In this document: one piece after another, positions 28,114 through 37,334 of the stretch
Numbering within the stretch: the first letter of the stretch is position 1
Layout: each line of letters begins with the position of its first letter
Origin: RPQJ01 sp963754535
GTDB lineage: Bacteria; Pseudomonadota; Gammaproteobacteria; Steroidobacterales; Steroidobacteraceae
Direction: 5' to 3'
DNA length: 64,000 nt
Assembly: GCA_963754535.1 (NCBI GenBank)
Contig: CAVWGG010000024.1
Coordinates: 248,001 to 312,000, forward strand
Notes under the pieces: generated by a model
The model's database searches: none
The model's input: only the letters and a program-made list of their open reading frames with translations
What the model was told of the DNA's origin: nothing
Made by a program: the position numbers and the translations under genes

Positions 28114-29187
28114 CTAGCGAGGATTTTCGAGCGGCACGCAGCCGTGGCACGCCGCGCGTGGCAGCTCTGGCGTGCTGCCCAGGCCGTCCGGTTCGCCACC
28201 AACGTCGATGCTGCGCAGAATCCCGAGCGTGGCGGCATCGAACTGGACGACACGGTCGCCCATCGTGGCCGCGACGTAGGCGCTGCGACCGTCGCCCGAA
28301 ACCAGGAGGCCCACCGGCAGCACGCTGCCCGGGGCCAGGCGGGCGAAAGGTCTCTGGGAGGCTCCGGTCGCCAGGGGGACGGCCACCTTGGCGCGGGCCC
28401 GTTCGGTGCGTGTTTCGACGTCGAAAGCGACGAGTTCCGCTGCGCCTGCGCAGGTGACCAGGGCCGTGCGACCGTCGGGTGTCATTGCCACCCGGATTGG
28501 AATGCCGGGCAACGGCAGGCGCGCCCTGACTTCCAGCGCGACCGTGTCGACGACCGCGATGTGCCCGTCCGCGCGTGCAGCCACCCAGAGTTCGCGACCG
28601 TCCGGACTGAGTGCAAGAGCCTCTGAACCGGCTCCCGTGGGCAGGTCCTTGAGCTTGCGGCCGGTGACGAGATCGATTGCCGTCGCCGTGCCCGAACCGA
28701 TGTTCGTGGCGTACGCGCGGCGCGCGTCGGCGCTCACGACGACCATGTGCGAGGTTTCCTGCGCCGTCTCGATCGTGTTCACGATCCGGCCGTCTGCGGG
28801 ATCGATGACGAGCACGTGCTTCGAGCCTTCGGTCGTCACGGCAATGCGATCAGCGGCGAACCAGGCGACACCGTGCGGGCGCGTGTGCGGAGCGAGATCG
28901 ATGCGCCTGAGCTCGCGTGGCTGCTCGAGATCGATGATGCTGAGCGTCGATCCGGGCTGCTCGCGGGTGCCGTAGTTCGACACGACGGCGCGCGTGCCGT
29001 CGGGCGACACGCTGATTTCGTGGGGTGCGTATCCGGTGGGCACCGAAGCCAGGCGCAGCCCCGAGCCGGGATCCATGAAATCCACTGCGTTGCCGGTCTT
29101 GCGCACGACGAGCAGCGTTTCGGCGCTCGCCGGCAGGATCCCGAGGCATGCGGTGGCCAGCAGCAGGCTGCGAAAGAGAGTGCGCAT
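28114..29187 (-). CDS. YVTN/YncE-like beta-propeller protein, exported
   Basis: The 357-aa product begins with a signal peptide (about residues 1-22) and consists of repeated blades of the YVTN beta-propeller type, for example GYAPHEISVSPDGTRAVVSN and VVVSADARRAYATNIGSG. Such periplasmic proteins often accompany cytochrome or PQQ systems but their ligands vary. The C-terminus ends with a CHGC pair just before the stop, which is unusual for a propeller. It follows the DUF481 gene by 15 bp on the same strand, so the two are probably co-transcribed. Confidence 0.82.
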   Translation of the reverse strand: MRTLFRSLLLATACLGILPASAETLLVVRKTGNAVDFMDPGSGLRLASVPTGYAPHEISVSPDGTRAVVSNYGTREQPGSTLSIIDLEQPRELRRIDLAPHTRPHGVAWFAADRIAVTTEGSKHVLVIDPADGRIVNTIETAQETSHMVVVSADARRAYATNIGSGTATAIDLVTGRKLKDLPTGAGSEALALSPDGRELWVAARADGHIAVVDTVALEVRARLPLPGIPIRVAMTPDGRTALVTCAGAAELVAFDVETRTERARAKVAVPLATGASQRPFARLAPGSVLPVGLLVSGDGRSAYVAATMGDRVVQFDAATLGILRSIDVGGEPDGLGSTPELPRAACHGCVPLENPR

Positions 29188-29202
29188 GTCCGTGTGCTTT
29201 TC

Positions 29203-30291
29203 CTAGAAGGAATACCCAAGCGACGTGGTCAGCCCATAGTCGGTTTGCTGGGAATCCGCGAGCGGCGGCTTGCTGTCGTAGCTGCCGTACACCTTGAGCT
29301 CGAAGTAGAGATCATCCACGAATTCGTACTTCGCCCGCAGGTCGCCCTCGGCGCGGTAGCGTCCCGACTGCGTCAGGCTGGGCAAGAGCGTAAGCGAACC
29401 GCCGATGTCGGTCTCCGGGAAGTCGTAGCGGAAGACCTTGAACGACGTCGTGAGCACTCCTTCGACGCTGTCGACCGTCTCGCCACCCGTGTAGTTTTCG
29501 TGTGAATACGCGAGCCCGAGCCCGCCGACCCACTCCGAATGATTGTTCTGCACGAAGTAACGGCCAAACCCGCCACCCGCCGTGGTTCGCAGATTGAGAT
29601 CGAGCTCGGTATTGCGCTCGAGGCCGCCGAATCCCAGGTAGAAGTCGCGCGCCCTGAAGAACTGGCGATAGTTGCCCAGCAACTGATAGCGCTCGCTGGT
29701 GTCGCCCGCGCTGTCGTCCGTGAGGTTGACCGAGCCATCGACTGCCCATTCCCGCACGCGCGTGCGCGACGAGAGCCCACCCGCGAAATCGATGCTCGAT
29801 CGGTTGTTCGCCTTGGCGACGTCGAGGCCGGCGCTGACGTAGCCATCGAGCCGGTCGAAGATGCCGCCGCCCAGGATCGGCTGGGCGCGGACGATCAGCC
29901 CCTTGTCGACGGGTTGCGCGGGCTTGTCGACTTCCCGCTTCACGAACAGCTTCGACTCGTCGTCGCCTGCCGCCAGCTGCCCGTAATAGCGCGTGCCGTC
30001 GGTGCGTTCGAGCAGCAGGTACTGGTCGGACTGCAGGCTCGCGATCTTGTCCCACTCGATGTAGATCGTGCCCATGTGGTAGGTGCTGAGCTTCAGCTGG
30101 TTGTACTCCAGCGACTTGATCTCACCGGTGATCCTGTCGCCGTTGGTCATGACCACGACGTCAGTCTTCGGCGCAGCGGACACCGTGCCGGGGCACGCAA
30201 CGAGCGATGCCAACGTCAGCAAGGACGCCGTCCATGCGCTTGCCAACGCATGTCCCCGCCTCGCTTGCCCGCGCTGCGACGTAGAGACCAT
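29203..30291 (-). CDS. DUF481 outer-membrane protein
   Basis: This 362-aa protein has a long signal peptide (n-region to about 22, hydrophobic core, cleavage near VSA-AP). An N-terminal SH3-like segment (VVVMTNGDRITGEIKSLEYN) is followed by a DUF481 beta-barrel domain that ends with the terminal phenylalanine typical of outer-membrane barrels. The family is found in aquatic and soil proteobacteria, and its role is unknown. The ATG has GAGGGAG upstream. It is divergent from transaldolase. Confidence 0.85.
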   Translation of the reverse strand: MVSTSQRGQARRGHALASAWTASLLTLASLVACPGTVSAAPKTDVVVMTNGDRITGEIKSLEYNQLKLSTYHMGTIYIEWDKIASLQSDQYLLLERTDGTRYYGQLAAGDDESKLFVKREVDKPAQPVDKGLIVRAQPILGGGIFDRLDGYVSAGLDVAKANNRSSIDFAGGLSSRTRVREWAVDGSVNLTDDSAGDTSERYQLLGNYRQFFRARDFYLGFGGLERNTELDLNLRTTAGGGFGRYFVQNNHSEWVGGLGLAYSHENYTGGETVDSVEGVLTTSFKVFRYDFPETDIGGSLTLLPSLTQSGRYRAEGDLRAKYEFVDDLYFELKVYGSYDSKPPLADSQQTDYGLTTSLGYSF

Positions 30292-30401
30292 GATCGACGC
30301 TCCCTCGACTCGATTGCACTTATGTTACCGCGCGAGCAGCGGGGAAAATGCGTAACCTGCAGGTCGAGCGCGGCATTGACGCGAGCAGCAGCAAGACCAG
30401 C

Positions 30402-31358
30402 ATGACCAACCAGCTCGAATCCCTGCGCCGGCACTCGGTGATCGTCGCAGACACCGGCGACCTCGACTCGATCGCGCGTTTCCGGCCGCAGGATGCGACC
30501 ACGAATCCGAGCCTCATCCTCAAGGCCGCCCAGGACCCGCGTTACCAGCGCATCCTGCAGGCCGCAATCGCCGCCGCTGGCCCCCGCTCCGCGGCAGGCT
30601 GGAACGACACGGTGATGCAGCATCTCTTCGTCGGCTTCGGGCGCGAAATCCTCGCGCTCGTGCCCGGGCGGGTATCGACCGAGGTCGATGCGCGGCTCAG
30701 CTTCGACACTGCAGCGACGGAGCGCAAGGCGCGTCGGTTCATCGAGTTGTACGAGGCGGACGGCATCGGGCGCGAGCGTATCCTGGTGAAGATCGCCAGC
30801 ACGTGGGAGGGGATCCGCGCGGCCGAGCGGCTCGAGCGCGATGGCGTCCACTGCAATCTCACCCTGCTGTTCAGCTTCGCCCAGGCCGTGGCCTGCGCCG
30901 ATGCCGGCGTGACGCTGATCTCGCCTTTCGTCGGCCGCATCTACGACTGGTACCGGAAGTCCCGCGGTGTCGACGAAATCGCCCCCGCCGACGACCCGGG
31001 GGTCGCCTCCGTCTCCCGCATTTACGAGTACTACAAGAAGTTCGGGTATCGCACCCAGGTCATGGGCGCGAGCTTCCGCAAGACGACGCAGATCACCGGC
31101 CTCGCAGGCTGCGACCTGCTCACCATCAGCCCGGACTTGCTGCAGCAGCTCGCGGCGACGGCCGGCCCAGTCGAGGCGAAGCTGACCTTGGCAGCTGCTC
31201 GTGCGAGCAGCATTGAGCGCATGCCACTCGACGAGCCGGCATTCCGCTGGCACCACAATGAAGACGCGATGGCCACGGAGAAGCTGGCGGAAGGAATCCG
31301 CGCGTTCGACTCGGACGCGAGGAAGCTGGCTGCGTTGATTGCCGCGCTGCCCGCCTGA
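30402..31358 (+). CDS. tal: Transaldolase
   Basis: Transaldolase moves a three-carbon ketol unit between sugar phosphates in the non-oxidative pentose phosphate pathway. The product of 318 aa matches TalB in length, with the DATTNPSLIL motif near residue 31 and the Schiff-base lysine K130 (ILVKIASTWEG). I start at the ATG at 30402 because it matches the TalB N-terminus. An in-frame ATG at 30348 has a GGGG ahead of it and would add 18 residues, so the true start is uncertain. Confidence 0.95.
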   Translation: MTNQLESLRRHSVIVADTGDLDSIARFRPQDATTNPSLILKAAQDPRYQRILQAAIAAAGPRSAAGWNDTVMQHLFVGFGREILALVPGRVSTEVDARLSFDTAATERKARRFIELYEADGIGRERILVKIASTWEGIRAAERLERDGVHCNLTLLFSFAQAVACADAGVTLISPFVGRIYDWYRKSRGVDEIAPADDPGVASVSRIYEYYKKFGYRTQVMGASFRKTTQITGLAGCDLLTISPDLLQQLAATAGPVEAKLTLAAARASSIERMPLDEPAFRWHHNEDAMATEKLAEGIRAFDSDARKLAALIAALPA

Positions 31359-31472
31359 GGCAGTCCCGATGACGGGCCAGCGCGTTGACCCTACAATGGC
31401 TGCCAGGCCACGCAAACCAGAATAAGGACGCGTGGCAAAGCCAGTCGACGAGGCATTTGGGGGCAGCTAACG

Positions 31473-33188
31473 ATGTTTGCATTCGGCCGATGGCTGATCT
31501 CTTCCGGGCGTGTCCTCGCACCGGCACTGCTGATTGCGTTGCTGGCGATGGCAGGACCGTTCTCGTCGGCACAGGCCGACGACAGCACAGCCACACCGGG
31601 CGACGCCGATCCGAACCAACCGACCGAACTTGTCGTTGCCAACAGGCCGGTCACGACACTGCGGGCGATGGCCTTTGGCGCGAATCCGGCCGAACGGGTC
31701 GCGGCGATCACCGACGCACTCGAGGCCATGCTGCAGCGGGGCGGCCCGCTCGTCGTGTCCACTCGACCGATCCCGGAAGGCGTCGCGGTCCAGGTCGACG
31801 GCAAGTTCCTGTTCCGGATCCTGGAAGGAGACGCGAACCAGGAGGCCGGTGAGACGACGGCCATGGCGGCAGACGTCGCGGTGCGCAACCTGCAGCAAGC
31901 GCTGAACGAGGTGCGCGAGGGCCGCGATTCCCAGGCGATGCTCAAGGCGGTCGGCTACACGTTGCTCGCGACGACGATCCTGGCCGTCCTGCTGTGGGCC
32001 GTCATGCGCGGGTATGCCTACGCTTCCCGGCGCATACACGCCTTCGTCGAACTGCGGTCCGAAAAGCTGGCACCCAGCTGGAGTAGCCAGGTCGTCGGTC
32101 GCTCAGGCATCGCCGACCTGGCCGTGGTGCCAGCCAGGCTCGCCGCCTGGGCGGCAGCCCTGCTCCTCGTTTACCAGTGGGCGGCACTGGTGCTCGAATT
32201 CTTCCCTTACACGCGACCGTGGGGCGAAGGTCTCTTCCACAACCTGCTGGGCGGGCTGGGCCGCTTCGGTCGCAACATACTCAATGCAATTCCAGGCCTG
32301 TTGTTCGTCGCGCTGATTTTTTTCGTCACGCGCTTCATCGTGCGCGTCGTCCGCGCATTCTTCGACGGCGTGCAGGCAGGCCGCATCAACCTCCACTGGA
32401 TCGACGAGACGACCGCACGCCCGACGGGCCGCCTGCTGATCGCGATCATCTGGCTGTTCTCGCTCGTCGCGGCCTATCCGTACATCCCCGGCAGCGACAG
32501 CGAGGCCTTCAAGGGCATTGGCGTGTTCGTCGGCCTGATGCTGTCGATCGGCGCGTCCGGCGTCGTCAACCAGGCCGTGAGCGGCCTGATGCTGATGTAC
32601 ACCAAGGCGCTGCGACCGGGTGAGTTCGTGCAGGTCGGCGAGACCGAGGGCACCGTAACTGCGGTCGGGTTCCTGACGACGCGCATCGAGACGCTGCGCA
32701 ACGTCGAAGTCACGCTGCCCAACGCGTTCCTCGTCAGCAACGTGACGCGCAACCTGTCGCGACTGGCAGCCAACGGCGGCATGCGGCTCACGACGTCGGT
32801 GACGATCGGCTACGACACGCCGTGGCGCCAGGTGCATGCCATGCTGCAGATCGCCGCCGACCGCACGGCCGGCATCTTCAGGGCGACACCCACGCGCGTG
32901 CTGCAGACCGCACTGCAGGATTTCTACGTCGAGTACACGCTCGTCGTCTGCATCGCCGACCCGAAGCTGAAAGTCAGCGTGCTCAACGAACTGCACGCGC
33001 ACATCCAGGACGTCTTCAACGAATACGGAGTGCAGATCATGTCGCCCAACTACGAGGCCGATCCGGCCGACAAGAAGTTCGTGCCGAAGGAGCAGTGGTT
33101 CCAGGCGCCCGCGCAACCGACTGGCGAGCAGTCGGCCGCGACGCAGGCAGACGAGTCCGGCAACTCGACGCGGCTGCCTGGCAGCTGA
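31473..33188 (+). CDS. MscS-family mechanosensitive channel with periplasmic domain
   Basis: The 571-aa protein has a signal sequence, an N-terminal periplasmic domain (to about residue 140), about five membrane helices, and an MscS core. The pore helix region is GVFVGLMLSIGASGVVNQAV, followed by the beta domain with GEFVQVGETEGTVTAVG. It would release solutes upon hypo-osmotic stress. The extended N-terminus resembles larger MscS relatives with an added sensing domain. No operon partner overlaps. Confidence 0.9.
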   Translation: MFAFGRWLISSGRVLAPALLIALLAMAGPFSSAQADDSTATPGDADPNQPTELVVANRPVTTLRAMAFGANPAERVAAITDALEAMLQRGGPLVVSTRPIPEGVAVQVDGKFLFRILEGDANQEAGETTAMAADVAVRNLQQALNEVREGRDSQAMLKAVGYTLLATTILAVLLWAVMRGYAYASRRIHAFVELRSEKLAPSWSSQVVGRSGIADLAVVPARLAAWAAALLLVYQWAALVLEFFPYTRPWGEGLFHNLLGGLGRFGRNILNAIPGLLFVALIFFVTRFIVRVVRAFFDGVQAGRINLHWIDETTARPTGRLLIAIIWLFSLVAAYPYIPGSDSEAFKGIGVFVGLMLSIGASGVVNQAVSGLMLMYTKALRPGEFVQVGETEGTVTAVGFLTTRIETLRNVEVTLPNAFLVSNVTRNLSRLAANGGMRLTTSVTIGYDTPWRQVHAMLQIAADRTAGIFRATPTRVLQTALQDFYVEYTLVVCIADPKLKVSVLNELHAHIQDVFNEYGVQIMSPNYEADPADKKFVPKEQWFQAPAQPTGEQSAATQADESGNSTRLPGS

Positions 33189-33239
33189 CAGGACGTAGAG
33201 ACCATCCCGCAGAACTCACGACGAAGAGGCTCGCCAACC

Positions 33240-35213
33240 ATGCACCCGAACCTGTCGCGGCTTTCAGCCGGAATTCCGAAGATAGCCGTCTACTGCCTGT
33301 GCGCCACCATCGCTGCGACGATTTTCCTCGCAACGACGGTCCGGGCTGAAACTGAAGCAGGCCAGCCCGACAAGGCTGCGCTGCAGAAGGCGTTTCCCGC
33401 CAGGGCCGGATACTCGCCGTATGCGGGACGCAATTTCCCGACGCGCCCTTACTTCGGCGACACGCACCTGCACACGTCGTTCTCGATGGATGCGGGAGCT
33501 TTCGGCGCGAGGCTTACGCCGCGCGACGCTTACGTGTTCGCGAAGGGCAACGAGGTGACCTCGTCGAGCGGACAACCCGTGAAGTTGTCCCGCCCGCTCG
33601 ACTTCCTCGTCGTTGCCGATCACTCGGATGGCATGGGATTTTTCCCACTGATTATGGCGGGCGGGCCAGAAATGATGGCCGACCCGCAGGGCAAGAAATG
33701 GCACGACATGATCTACGCCGGGCAGGGAGCCGCCGCCGCGATGGACATCATCCAGAGCTTCGGCAAGGGCACGATATCGAAGGCGATCATGCCGTTGCCC
33801 GGCACGCAGGCCTACCAGGGCGCCTGGCAGGACACGATCAGGGCGGCTGAAGAGGCCAACGACCCGGGTCGTTTCACGGCGTTCATCGGCTACGAATGGA
33901 CGTCCAACACGGGCGGCAACAACCTGCACCGCAACGTGATCTTCCGTGACGACGCGGCCAGGGCCAGCACCGTTGAGCCGTTTACGACGATGAAGCCGCT
34001 GGGCAGCGACAACCCCGTCGACCTCTGGAAGTGGATGGCCTCGTACGAACAGAAGTCCGGCGGCAAGGTGCTCGCGATCGCGCACAACGGCAACCTCTCC
34101 AACGGGCTCATGTTCCCCACCGTGGAGGCGTTCGGCAAGCCGGTGGATCGCGCCTATGCCGAAACGCGCGCCCGCTGGGAGCGCCTGTACGAGACGACGC
34201 AGACCAAGGGCGACGGCGAGTCGCATCCGGTCCTCTCGCCCAACGACGAGTTCGCCAACTTCGAGAAGTGGGACAAGGGCAACCTCGACGGCAGCGCCGC
34301 CAAGACCAGGGACATGCTGCAGTTCGAATACGCGCGGTCCGCGCTGAAGAATGGCCTCGCGCTCGAGCAGAAACTCGGAGTGAACCCCTTCAAGTTCGGC
34401 CTGATCGGCAGCACCGATGCGCATACCGGGCTCGCCGCCGTCGAGGAAGACAATTTCTTCGGCAAGACAGCGCCGCAGGAGCCGAGTCCGGAGCGGATGA
34501 CGAAGACCTTCTTCGACAACCCGGCGACGGGCGTGAAGGTGATGGACTGGGAAGTCTCGGCGTCCGGCTTCGCCGCCGTGTGGGCAACGGAAAACACGCG
34601 CGTTGCATTGTTCGACGCGATGCAGCGCCGCGAAACCTATGCGACGACCGGCCCGCGCATGATCGTCCGGTTCTTCGGCGGCTGGGATTTCGAGGCCAGG
34701 GACGCCACGAATCGATTGCCCGCGGCGATCGGCTATTCGAAAGGCGTGCCGATGGGCGGTGATCTGGGCAAGGCACCGGCAGACAAGGCTCCAACGTTCC
34801 TCGTCGCGGCAATGAAAGACCCGATGGGCGCGAACCTCGACCGCATCCAGGTCGTGAAGGGCTGGATGGACGCCAAGGGCATGCTGCACGAGCAGGTCTA
34901 CGACGTCGCCTGGGGCGATGCCGACAAACGCAAGCCAGGCGCGGATGGCAAGGTTCCGTCGGTTGGCAGCACCGTCGACGTGGCGAACGCATCCTGGACG
35001 AACACGATCGGCGATCCGGAACTGATCACCGTCTGGAAGGACCCGGCGTTCGACGCCAGGCAGCGCGCGTTCTATTACGCGCGCGTGCTCGAGATCCCAA
35101 CGCCACGCTGGACCGCGTATGACGCCAATCGCTTTGGCATCCAGCCGCTGCCGGGCACCACGATGACGCTGCAGGAACGGGCGTACACGTCGCCGATCTG
35201 GTACACGCCGTAG
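33240..35213 (+). CDS. DUF3604 protein, exported
   Basis: The 657-aa product has an N-terminal hydrophobic signal sequence and then a DUF3604 domain, which resembles the PHP metal-dependent phosphoesterase fold. Visible metal-site motifs are FGDTHLHTSFSMD near residue 77, VVADHSDGMGFF, and IGSTDAHTG near residue 385. The function of this common environmental family is unknown; a periplasmic hydrolase is likely. A GAAGAGG ribosome site precedes the ATG. It converges with the next gene across a strong hairpin. Confidence 0.88.
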   Translation: MHPNLSRLSAGIPKIAVYCLCATIAATIFLATTVRAETEAGQPDKAALQKAFPARAGYSPYAGRNFPTRPYFGDTHLHTSFSMDAGAFGARLTPRDAYVFAKGNEVTSSSGQPVKLSRPLDFLVVADHSDGMGFFPLIMAGGPEMMADPQGKKWHDMIYAGQGAAAAMDIIQSFGKGTISKAIMPLPGTQAYQGAWQDTIRAAEEANDPGRFTAFIGYEWTSNTGGNNLHRNVIFRDDAARASTVEPFTTMKPLGSDNPVDLWKWMASYEQKSGGKVLAIAHNGNLSNGLMFPTVEAFGKPVDRAYAETRARWERLYETTQTKGDGESHPVLSPNDEFANFEKWDKGNLDGSAAKTRDMLQFEYARSALKNGLALEQKLGVNPFKFGLIGSTDAHTGLAAVEEDNFFGKTAPQEPSPERMTKTFFDNPATGVKVMDWEVSASGFAAVWATENTRVALFDAMQRRETYATTGPRMIVRFFGGWDFEARDATNRLPAAIGYSKGVPMGGDLGKAPADKAPTFLVAAMKDPMGANLDRIQVVKGWMDAKGMLHEQVYDVAWGDADKRKPGADGKVPSVGSTVDVANASWTNTIGDPELITVWKDPAFDARQRAFYYARVLEIPTPRWTAYDANRFGIQPLPGTTMTLQERAYTSPIWYTP

Positions 35214-35233
35214 CACCGGCCGCAGATCGACAT

Positions 35234-35265
35234 GGCACGGCCGTCAGTCAGTGACGGCCGCTGCC
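35234..35265. terminator. Bidirectional hairpin between convergent genes
   Basis: CGGCCGTCA (35238-35246) and TGACGGCCG (35252-35260) form a perfect 9-bp stem around a 5-base loop, extended by GGCA/TGCC with a one-base bulge. It lies between the ends of the DUF3604 gene and the convergent NAD(P)-binding gene. There is no long T-run. Confidence 0.55.
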
Positions 35266-35274
35266 GGCGCAAGG

Positions 35275-35922
35275 CTAGCCGACGGCCCGGGCGATATCGC
35301 GCGATTCGATGATCGTGACGCCGCGCGGCTCGCGCTGCGCGGTGGCAATCATCGCCGCCGCAATCCTGCCGGCTTCGACCGGCCGGTAGGTTGCCGGCCC
35401 GAACCTGAGGAAAGCCTCGCTCAGGCGCTCCAGCAGCCGCGACTCCTGGCGGTCGCCGGCGATGACGGACGGCCGCAACAGGGCCAGGCTGGGCCAGCCC
35501 ATCGCGCGCAGGGCGTCTTCCAGTTCTCCCTTCACGCGGGAATAGAACACCCCGGACTTCGAACTGGCACCGAGCGCACTCACGAGCGAGAAATGTCGCG
35601 CGCCGTTCGCGAGCGCCAGCTCCGCCAGGTGTCGCGGATATTCGAAATCCACCTGGCGGAATTTCGCCTGTGACCCCGCCTTGCGGATCGTCGTGCCGAG
35701 TGCGCAGAACACGTGGTCGGCACGGAGTTCGCCACGGACGCTGTCCAACTGCTCGAAATCGACGACTATCTCTTGCAGCTTCGGGTGCTTCGCCCGGGAT
35801 CCGAGCGTGCGACGCGTGACCACCGTGACCGTGGAATACGAATCAGACCCCAGCAGACGCTGCAGGCACTCGCCGCCGACGAGGCCCGATGCGCCCGCAA
35901 CCAGCGCGGTAAGTTTCCTCAC
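35275..35922 (-). CDS. NAD(P)-binding Rossmann-fold protein (HTATIP2-like)
   Basis: The 215-aa protein starts with a dinucleotide-binding motif, ALVAGASGLVGGECL, and continues as an atypical short-chain dehydrogenase resembling HTATIP2/TIP30 and YbjT-like proteins (VSALGASSKSGVFYSRVKGELE, where the Y-x3-K pair of the family is seen). A specific substrate cannot be assigned. Its start overlaps the stop of the upstream M16 gene by 4 bp, so it is translated with the M16 pair. Confidence 0.82.
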   Translation of the reverse strand: MRKLTALVAGASGLVGGECLQRLLGSDSYSTVTVVTRRTLGSRAKHPKLQEIVVDFEQLDSVRGELRADHVFCALGTTIRKAGSQAKFRQVDFEYPRHLAELALANGARHFSLVSALGASSKSGVFYSRVKGELEDALRAMGWPSLALLRPSVIAGDRQESRLLERLSEAFLRFGPATYRPVEAGRIAAAMIATAQREPRGVTIIESRDIARAVG

Positions 35923-37334
35923 TTCGTCGCCGGGGTAAAGCGCGGATCGGTGATCTTCATCTCCGTCACCGGCCCGTACTTCGTCACCGCATCGCGAATC
36001 TTCGCCGCGTCGCCGATCAGCACCAGGGCCACGTTATCCGGCTGCGGGAACGACTGCTCGATGGTGCTGCGAACGGCGACGGCGTCGACCTTCATCACGC
36101 GTTGCGCGTACTCGTTGACGTCCTCGGGACCGAGGCCGTAGAACAACATGTCGGCCAGGCGCGCCGCGATCTGCCCGTTGGTCTCGATCGTCGGCGGAAA
36201 CTGGCCGAGGATGTAGCTCTGCGAGGACTTCAGCTGGTCGGGGTTGAGCCCGTCCTGGTGCAGGCGCGCAAGCGTGTCGAGCGCCATGTCGATCGCCAGC
36301 GTCGTCTTGCCCGTTTCGGTGTAGGACGCGATGCGGAACGAACCTGGCTGCGAAGGGCGGCTGAATGACGAGCTGGCGCCGTAGGTCAGTCCGCTCTTGA
36401 TGCGCAGTTCGGTATTGAGCATCGACGTGAAGCGTCCGCCAAAGACCGTATTGACCACCGATTGCGCGGTGCGCGCCGGATCGGTGCGCGAGGCGCCGAC
36501 GTTGCCCAGCCAGAAATACGTCTGCGTCGCGCCGGGCTTGTCGACCAGCAGCACTGGCCGACCGATCAATTTTACGGGAACAGTAACGGTCGGCACGGAT
36601 GCGCCGGCCTTGCGCCACTGGCCAAACGAACGCTCGAGCTTCGGCAGCATCGTCGCGGAATCAAAATCGCCGACCACGGTGATGATCAGCCGGTCGCCGC
36701 CCACCTGCTCGGCGTAATAGCGCTTGATGTCGTCGAGCTTGACCGCTGCCAGCGAGGCCTCGCTGCCGCCCACGGAGCGCCCGTACGGATGGCCTCGGAA
36801 CAGCCACGCGTCGCCGTAACTGCTCATCAGGGCACGCGGGTCCGAGTCCTTCGCTGCCACGATCGACTGCACGGCCAGCGTGCGCGCTTTTTCGAACTCC
36901 GCGGCGTCGAGTCGTGGACGCTGCAGGGCGTCGGCGACCAGTTCGAGCATCAGGTCCGCGTCGCGGGCCATGAAGCTGGCATTGACGCCTAGACTCTCGG
37001 CGCCCGCACCCGCCGTCAGCGAGCCCCCGGCGTTCTCGATGGCCTCGGCGAACTGCGCGGCGTTGCGCTTGCCCGCGCCTTTCTGGATCAGGTCGGTGAA
37101 CAACGACGCCGTGCCTTCCCTGCCCGTCGGGTCTCCCAGCCCGCCGCCGCGGACCGTGACATTCATCGCGACCAGCGGCGTGTCGCGCTTCTCGACGAGT
37201 GCGACGACGACCCCGTTTGGCAGCGTCGCGGACTTGTATGCCGGGAACTTCACGCCTTCGGCGCCCGCGGTCATCGCCATCGGCAACAGTGCGAGAGACA
37301 GCGCGAGCGAGCGCATGACGGATCGCGCGTTCAC
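35919..37334 (-). CDS. M16 peptidase-like protein, non-catalytic subunit
   Basis: This 471-aa protein has a signal peptide and two M16 (insulinase-like) halves but lacks the zinc motif: the place of HxxEH is taken by LFTDLIQKG. In the family such inactive chains pair with an active chain, like mitochondrial processing peptidase subunits and other proteobacterial M16 pairs. The active partner is the neighbouring gene, whose stop overlaps this start by 4 bp. It should act in the periplasm. Confidence 0.9.
   Translation of the reverse strand: MNARSVMRSLALSLALLPMAMTAGAEGVKFPAYKSATLPNGVVVALVEKRDTPLVAMNVTVRGGGLGDPTGREGTASLFTDLIQKGAGKRNAAQFAEAIENAGGSLTAGAGAESLGVNASFMARDADLMLELVADALQRPRLDAAEFEKARTLAVQSIVAAKDSDPRALMSSYGDAWLFRGHPYGRSVGGSEASLAAVKLDDIKRYYAEQVGGDRLIITVVGDFDSATMLPKLERSFGQWRKAGASVPTVTVPVKLIGRPVLLVDKPGATQTYFWLGNVGASRTDPARTAQSVVNTVFGGRFTSMLNTELRIKSGLTYGASSSFSRPSQPGSFRIASYTETGKTTLAIDMALDTLARLHQDGLNPDQLKSSQSYILGQFPPTIETNGQIAARLADMLFYGLGPEDVNEYAQRVMKVDAVAVRSTIEQSFPQPDNVALVLIGDAAKIRDAVTKYGPVTEMKITDPRFTPATK

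Noticed and set aside
33264..35216. A 650-codon open frame antisense to the DUF3604 gene
   Set aside because: The plus-strand DUF3604 protein has clear metal-site motifs; the antisense product has none.
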